64,000 nt of DNA, from assembly GCA_039619475.1 (NCBI GenBank), contig CM077116.1:302720464-302784463 (forward strand), written 5' to 3'. Shown piece after piece: positions 57,721 through 64,000 of the stretch. The position numbers and the translations under genes were made by a program. The stretch's first letter is position 1; every line of letters begins with the position of its first letter. The notes under the pieces are model-generated. The model did no database searches. It was not told the origin of the DNA and worked only from the letters and a program-made list of their open reading frames with translations. The stretch comes from Icerya purchasi (Eukaryota > Arthropoda > Insecta > Hemiptera > Monophlebidae).

Positions 57721-60560
57721 AAACGTAACATATCCTTACTGACTATACTATATTTATGACTGTTGACGTTTAAATTTATAAATTTATCCATGGCGATATA
57801 ATGAAAACTCTGGTGCTATCCGTCAATGTAAACATGCCCGCTGCTAAGAAAATAGAAGTCTTACTAAATTGTTACCAGATCTGATCGCATTTAAGTACAG
57901 TAAACTCCCTCTTAACCCGCGTCTGGTCAGGACCGAGACCTGTCCGGTCTCACGTTTGGACGGTTAATCCGAGGTTCATGTGAAAAATTGATTTTCTTTT
58001 AAAACGAACCAACAGATTTCATCAGGTATCATGGATAAACAAGCCAATATGTAAGACGTTACTGCAACTCATTTTATTGGACGCATATGAAATGAACTTA
58101 GTAGAACGAATCATTTAGGTAATAGTTACTGTGTACGTAATATTAGGCTGAGAGAAGAGAGAAAAAAACTTTGTTCCAGAGATAGGTCGGTTAATCAGAG
58201 GACTGGTTAATTATTGTAGTGCCGAACGGTTGCACGTAATCTAATCAAAAAGTAAAAAGTTCGGCGTGCTCACACATCCATATGCCAATCTTCTTCCGAC
58301 TGCATGCATGGTCAAGAGTAAAAAGTAAAACTGTTTGCAGTTCTAAACCCATTCCTATCCCTTATCAGCAACAGCGTAATATTTTTACTCGGTATAAAGA
58401 GAATTTTCTCAAGTTCCCTATTTCTCTACGACTGAAAAATTCACACTAGAAACTAAATTTTTAATATGAAGCTATCAATACGTAAAGTTACTCAAATAAA
58501 AAACGAGCAATAATTCAAAATTTCACTTATAAAGTAATTCGAAACAATACACTTATGTAATAATGAAATATATCAAAAACTTATAAGCCGGCTAGAGAAA
58601 CTACACACATTTGCTATGTTTATACGAGTTCATAACATATTACAAGAAAGCGATCAGATCGTATTGCGAATTCATCACCTGAGTTTGACTTTTGGCATTC
58701 GTAACGGCTCTATTTTAGTTCTTTAGATCGCCAGAAGCGGTATACGGTAATGTTAGAATAGTTAAATATATCTCGGAACTGATAAGGGATGATGATAAAA
58801 ATTGATTTATGGTGAGCTGTTGTTTGCGTAGTAAGCATCTGGAAGTTTTCAATATCGATTTTATTCGATGAACTTCTTCTTGGCGATTATTTGGAATTAG
58901 TATAGAAAAACAGCGTCCGGTGGTCATCGGGAAACAGATTACTGAGTCTATAATTAAAAACTCAGAAATATATTCTATGATCAATTTCGAATTGTCGGAA
59001 TAATTACTAGCTGTAAATGCGGTCGAAGAAAATAAAATTCTCTAGCGTAAACTATATGAGGGGAAATGATTTTCACCCGAAAATCATTTCGGGGTTTCTG
59101 ATAACGCTTTTGGTGAAATTTGGTTTCAGACAGTGATGTGATCTATGCACGCAAAAATGGCCTGACAGCAGTGGTCTTAGCGAAATTGTTATGTGCAAAA
59201 AGAGTATGCGCACTTGTTGAGGTTTGTTTTGAAATGCGGGTGGAAATGTGCGGTTTTTAGAGAGTGCGATCATGTATTAGCACGCGTGGTTTACAAGTTA
59301 GCTGTTGAAGTTTATACTTCGCCGAAGTCGCGTTAGCGATGGAATTCTTTCGATAATTCTCTAGTCGTCGTGATACTTCAAAATTACAGATTCCAAAAAA
59401 AAAAAAAAACGGTCAATACTTGTTATTTTTGATTATTTGTTAGTCTGCGGACGACGGTATTTTAGAGTCGTCATCGTGCGAGCAAAAGATGTTTCGTTTT
59501 ACGGTTTCATATGATTTTTTTCCTCCGCGAAACAAGTCATCGTAGACATATTCGTAAATTTTAGAAATTTACCTAATACAGATAAATTGTCCTTCCTTTA
59601 TTTATTTCTTTATTTATTTTTTCGACATTTACATAATTTAAGTGATAAGAAGAGTAATAAGGGAATCACCATAATTGAAGAAATGAAACAGCATGACAAA
59701 TAATGAAAGAGCAAGAGCGTAGTGGACATTATTAGTAGTGGGGATAGGCTTGAAAGATCGAAGTAAAAGCTATCGCATGTTATTATAAAAGGGCATTGAA
59801 ATAGAATTTATATATCACACGTGAAATTTATGTTGGGAGTATTAGCATAATGCCTAGCAGTGTGTTATAATCGCATACTGCTGTACTACAAAGAGACAAA
59901 CTACTTTGTTGCTTTAGAAAATTCACTATTCGTCTAAATTTTTGATTTAAACGAAATACACGCTTCTTTTTTATTTTTATTACTTTTTTTGGGGTAGGGG
60001 AGTTGGCGGATAATGATTGATATTTCCTGGTCGTAATCTCTCAAGTAAGCGAAGTGTGTGAGTTTCATAAGTAGTATAAAGTATAACCGGGTATTACTTT
60101 CAAGAGAGTTTATTTGGTCTCGAGGGAATCAATTGCTTTTTCATGCCTTATTTTCATCCAGATAACTTTTCCGGTATTATTCGATTTCGGATATTAGGCG
60201 TACCACTTCTCTTCGTTCTATACGATATGATAGGTCTTATTTTGAACGGCTGTTAGTGGCCTAGAGATTTGGAAAAACTACCGAACGAAGAGCGTTTACA
60301 TTTTTATAAAATAAAGTCAGTTTAAGAATTGTCAAAATTTTAGTTTTTACTATCTTTGTCGGGAGTCGAAAATACATATTTGCCGTTTCTATCTCTGGCG
60401 CAGGTTCAAATTAGTATATCGAAAAAGCCCTACGTGCTTTGGCAGCCGTTTAGATTCAAATATATTAATGAAATCAAACTGCTTACAAACGTAAATTTCC
60501 CTTTAAGGAAAAACAGAAAAAACTAAGACAACAGCTGGTTTCTCGTTTTTCTTTTTTTCT
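57721..60560. other. no gene recognised
   Basis: 2.8 kb with ordinary AT-rich sequence. A minus-strand open frame at 58984-58715 (89 codons) has no family match. No transposon ends seen. Confidence 0.5.
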
Positions 60561-60564
60561 TTCA

Positions 60565-60850
60565 CCTTCTCCCTTTTGCCCTCTCCACTCAACTGATCCT
60601 CCCTTTATATGCGACCCCAACTATATTCTTTTTGAATGCCCTGCTCTTTTTCCTGAGTGCTCTTATCTATACGCCGAACTTTTGGCGTTGGATCTTCCTA
60701 CCCCTTTCAATGCTTCCTTTATCCTTTCTTTCCCATCTCCAGCCGTTATTCCCCTCCTTCTTTCCTTTATACTTTCTATCTCCGATCGCCTCAGAATCTG
60801 AATAGGTGATCTAAATCCATGTAGTTGGGTCACTGTTAACACCGAGCCCA
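60565..60850 (+). pseudogene. I-like LINE 3' end, copy 7
   Basis: Plus strand reads CDPNYILFECPALFPECSYL, then YAELLALDLPTPF near 60610-60710, then ISDRL before a stop. This matches the tail of copy 2 (HILFECSAL, LDLPTPF). The 3' end has the family stem TGGGT (60826-60830) with GCCCA (60846-60850). Heavily 5'-truncated. Confidence 0.7.
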
Positions 60851-61190
60851 TTAAATAACTGGAGTGTGTAGATAGAATAGATAAAATTTTTCTTCCGCGT
60901 TATCGTTAAAACTTTTTATGTGATAACTTCCGTTTCAGAATAATCGAAATTTAGGAAGGGTTATTATTATTATAAGTTCTAATCGAGATTTTTAAAGAAT
61001 TTTCGCTACACCGTTTAATAAAAACATCAATATTATTTTCAATACTGCTACGGATTCGGTAGAAATATCGATGGCGCTTTGATCTATTGGTAATTGTTAT
61101 CTTTATCTGTTACTAATTGTCGGAAGTTATTCGGTAAAAGTTTTGTCTCGAATAGAAATCGTGCCGGTTGTTTTCTATATTACTCCGTAT

Positions 61191-61451
61191 CATGGGCGTC
61201 CCCCCCCCTCCCCCCGGGAACCTTGAAACTTTTTGATCAACTGGCCATGATGAGTATTCATAGGCGCGTAATCATGGACAATTTGCTAGAAACCCCCCAA
61301 AATTATGTTTTAATTAATATTTTATTCTTGTTTAATAAAATATTAATCCTTTACAATTTATAAATTTTATTTTTCTTATAACTCATATCCTCTTTCTATC
61401 ATCTTGCCCCCCCCCCCCCCCCCCATGGCTCATCGGCTGACGACGCCCTTG
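61191..61451. mobile_element. hAT-type MITE with 8-bp target-site duplication
   Basis: CTCCGTAT at 61183-61190 and 61452-61459 flanks a 261-bp element. Its ends are CATGGGCGTC and GACGCCCTTG: a 10-bp inverted repeat with one mismatch. An 8-bp duplication and CA...TG ends fit the hAT superfamily. C-runs lie next to or near both ends (61199-61217 and 61407-61424). Confidence 0.85.
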
Positions 61452-61459
61452 CTCCGTAT

Positions 61460-63299
61460 CTAGTCTTCGTCGAATGTTGCAGCAATCATCTAGTCGCGTT
61501 ACCGTTTTGTCTAACCTTGCCTTTCGCCATGCTGCTCGTGTAGAAATTTTTAAGTATCTAATCAATTTTACCATCTTCTAGTCTATATCGATTTTGTTTG
61601 TTGTAATTTTGAAAAATACGTACGCATTTTTTATTAAGAAATTTCTTTTTGGACACGTGGTGGGCCATGTGACAACTCCGTTACGAAGATAATACCGCTC
61701 TGGTACGGTGGGTTTCGAGTTTTTTCCTTATTTTTCTTTTTAGCTAGGCAATTTTCCACTTTCGCGAAATTTTTCTCGAATATATTTCGTTTATTTTTTT
61801 TTTTTTTTTTTTTTTTGTAAAGCCTAATATGTTCTGCTAGGCAGAGTTTTTCCGGTCGTGGCATGCCGTGAAATGCCACTGGCGCCTGTGGTATATTTTT
61901 TTATTACCGAAAATTTATTTTCTTATTACAATTCACCGTAATTAATTATCGGATATTTCATTGAAGAAAAGGAGGAAAGCGAATCTCTAACAATATATGT
62001 ATATATATATATTAATAATATAACCGATAATTACAAATATTTTTATAAAAATATGGAAAGTATAACAAACGAATTTAAATGTATAAACGATTATATTATA
62101 CTATAATCGTTTATACATTTAAATTTGTTACATTGTAATATAGTTTTATATTTTAACAAACAGTACGTTAAAGGATTCTATATTAGACATTATTATGTTC
62201 CTACAAAAATACCACACACATTAGCATCGTCACAAATGTTATTATCATTTCACTTCGTACGAAGAAGAATAATAGGTCAAATGCAGAACGCTATTTTGTA
62301 GAATTGCTGCGGACCAGCCGATTTTACCATTCGCATCAAGTCGAATAGTAGCCTTGATAATGGAGGTGGAAGATAAGAAAGGATTTTAATTACGTAGGCA
62401 TGAAAAAGGAACTGGTTTCCGACTGGGGCTTACTGTGCAGTGGTATGCAAGATGATAAGAATGAGCCATTTCGATTAGAATAAACGTTTCCGCGTCAAAA
62501 ACGAAACGGTACAGACTATTTTCTCAGCCTCGCCATTGATGCAGTGAATTAAGAATAGCATGCAAAATGGTTTTGGGTTATACTCGTGAATTGGACTAAT
62601 GCGGCCGCTTATCATTTTCAGTTGATAATTCTTTGGCGCCATTGTCTCGCAGTTATTAGTGCCGATGGAGAGTCTGTTCTGATTAATATATTGCGTTAAA
62701 CGAAATTATTCAAGAATTCCGTATGCAACGTACATTCTTGGAATTTACCATTTGCGGATATATCTTTGAGTGCAGATATACCGCTGAATACTGCTCATAA
62801 GCTGGACAGGCATAGCGGGAAAAAACGATAAAACGATGGCCAACTCAAAACTGCAGTACGCCATCCGACGACGCAGGACACAACGTTTCGCTGTTGACTT
62901 TACGAGGAAAAATAATAGGAAAGAGATCGCCGGCAACGAAAAGGAAATCACGCATGCTCAACAGAATGGTTCCATGCGGATCAATAGAAACATTTATTAA
63001 ACGTACGTAATATTGCCAAAAACAACAACAACGCGATACCTTTATAATTGCGGAATTGTAATTGTAAAGGGGAACCGAAGAATTGAGACTAGACCGGCAG
63101 AAGAAAAAAAATCCTAGGTACCACGTAGATAGACTGGAAGACTGGAAACATTTCCAGCGCCCCGTCGAAGGAGGTAGGTGAGGATGGGAAGCACAAGCTC
63201 TTATCAGAGTGTGTAACACGGCGGAAATGAGCCGTGGAAAGCGGAAAGCGATATCGGTTAGTGAAGAGAAATGATAGCGGTGCGAACGGACAGACAAGA
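61460..63299. other. no gene recognised
   Basis: AT-rich up to about 62.3 kb, then rising GC. T-run 61794-61816 and a perfect hairpin at 62072-62125. A 150-codon minus frame (63297-62845) has no family match. Confidence 0.5.
62072..62125. repeat. perfect 24-bp stem with 6-nt loop
   Basis: 62072-62095 and 62102-62125 are exact inverted repeats (AATTTAAATGTATAAACGAT...). Confidence 0.9.
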
Positions 63300-64000
63300 C
63301 ATCTAAAATTCGTTAAAACAACGCGCTAGACGACTCGCGAACCGGAATGTAGAGTCGGTCAAAGAATCTTGCCGCAGAACTGGAAGCGGAACCGCCGAAG
63401 TTCGCCGCCCGGCTGCTGAAGCCGCAGCGCCCGCCTAAACCAAGATAAATAGTTTATTTGCCGGCCGAGGTTGGCCGTGCGGGTATGGGCCGGCTGCTCT
63501 ATGCGCATCGGAGAGCATTTAAGAAGAACAACGACGAAGCTATTGCCGCACGATTAATCACACGGTAAATAATAAGCCGGCGAATGATCGGAGGGGTGCC
63601 GTAAATGGAGCACGCGACCGTTTAAAATATTCGCCCGGTGACGTGGCAAATAATGGTAGACAGGCCAAAAGTAGTATAACGCTAACATTACTCAGCGAAA
63701 CTTCTGAATAGCGCCAGCCACCAGCAGCCGTCCGACACTTTAACAGGTGAACTTTGGAAATATGTGCTTTACGCCATTTTATTAGTCCCCCTGCCGCTGC
63801 CCCTTCGCGCGATACGTGCAGCTGAACCGGCTCTCACTCTAAAGTCGACATCGGTTACACGTCGATAAAACAGATAAAAAGCAGAACCGCAGCAACGCTG
63901 TTGAACGTCTAATGAGTCAAGACGAACGGCTTGTTCTCATTATTCAACACAAAAAAGTGTCTGACACGTCGACACACAAGTCAGTTAATTCTCGTTACTT
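63300..64000. promoter_or_regulatory. CpG-rich block at window edge, possible promoter or conserved regulatory region
   Basis: Markedly richer in G+C and CpG than the rest of the window (for example 63360-63500 with GCCGCCCGG, GCCGGCCGAGG, GGCCGTGCGGG). No supported ORF. If kcc extends right, this could be its promoter region, or it could belong to a neighbouring gene. Function is inference. Confidence 0.35.

Noticed and set aside
58715..58984. 89-codon minus-strand open frame
   Set aside because: No recognised family and no context.
62845..63297. 150-codon minus-strand open frame
   Set aside because: No domain, irregular composition and no transcript evidence; likely chance in GC-richer sequence.

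Overview
This is a eukaryotic, AT-rich window from an arthropod, most likely an insect. The evidence is a spliced animal K-Cl cotransporter gene with GT-AG introns, together with insect-type non-LTR retrotransposons, Helitrons and MITEs. Pockets of CpG-rich sequence would fit Hymenoptera, but the order cannot be settled from the sequence.

The left 24.5 kb holds the only host gene I can support: an SLC12-family K-Cl cotransporter (KCC; kcc in flies) on the minus strand. Nine exons (24464 down to 689) join in perfect phase into 545 codons plus one base. They run from a conserved segment near TM2/TM3, through the glycosylated extracellular loop, to the start of the cytoplasmic C-terminal domain. 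The gene is cut by the left edge. Its N-terminal exons, including TM1, were not found, so they lie in an intron-rich stretch to the right or outside the window. Its introns carry decayed LINEs, simple repeats and tRNA-like relics.

From 24.7 to 64 kb I see no convincing host exon. The region is a layered transposon landscape. A Jockey-clade LINE with two intact ORFs lies at 28.6-33.05 kb. A 5'-truncated LINE with an 18-bp target-site duplication lies at 33.6 kb. A decayed Helitron RepHel gene (36.9-38.1 kb) and a short Helitron with both ends (51.85-53.06 kb) are present. Other items are a decayed RTE-like LINE (45.4-47.3 kb), a decayed hAT/ZMYM-like transposase (47.4-48.0 kb), several MITEs or fold-back elements (38.4, 38.9, 53.1, 54.2, 61.2 kb) and a SINE-like unit (51.5 kb). 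One RNase H-bearing LINE family has seven decayed copies spread across the window.

Less ordinary structure includes: a stem-loop kept at the 3' end of four copies of that LINE family; a cluster of five copies of a 16-bp word in opposed orientations at 19.8-20.3 kb; a diverged ~285-bp tandem repeat present at two loci on opposite strands; an interspersed family that always ends in a (TA)n tract; a degenerate ~30-bp minisatellite inside a kcc intron; and a pre-miRNA-like hairpin at 41.2 kb. The right edge (63.3-64.0 kb) becomes CpG-rich and may be a promoter or conserved regulatory region.
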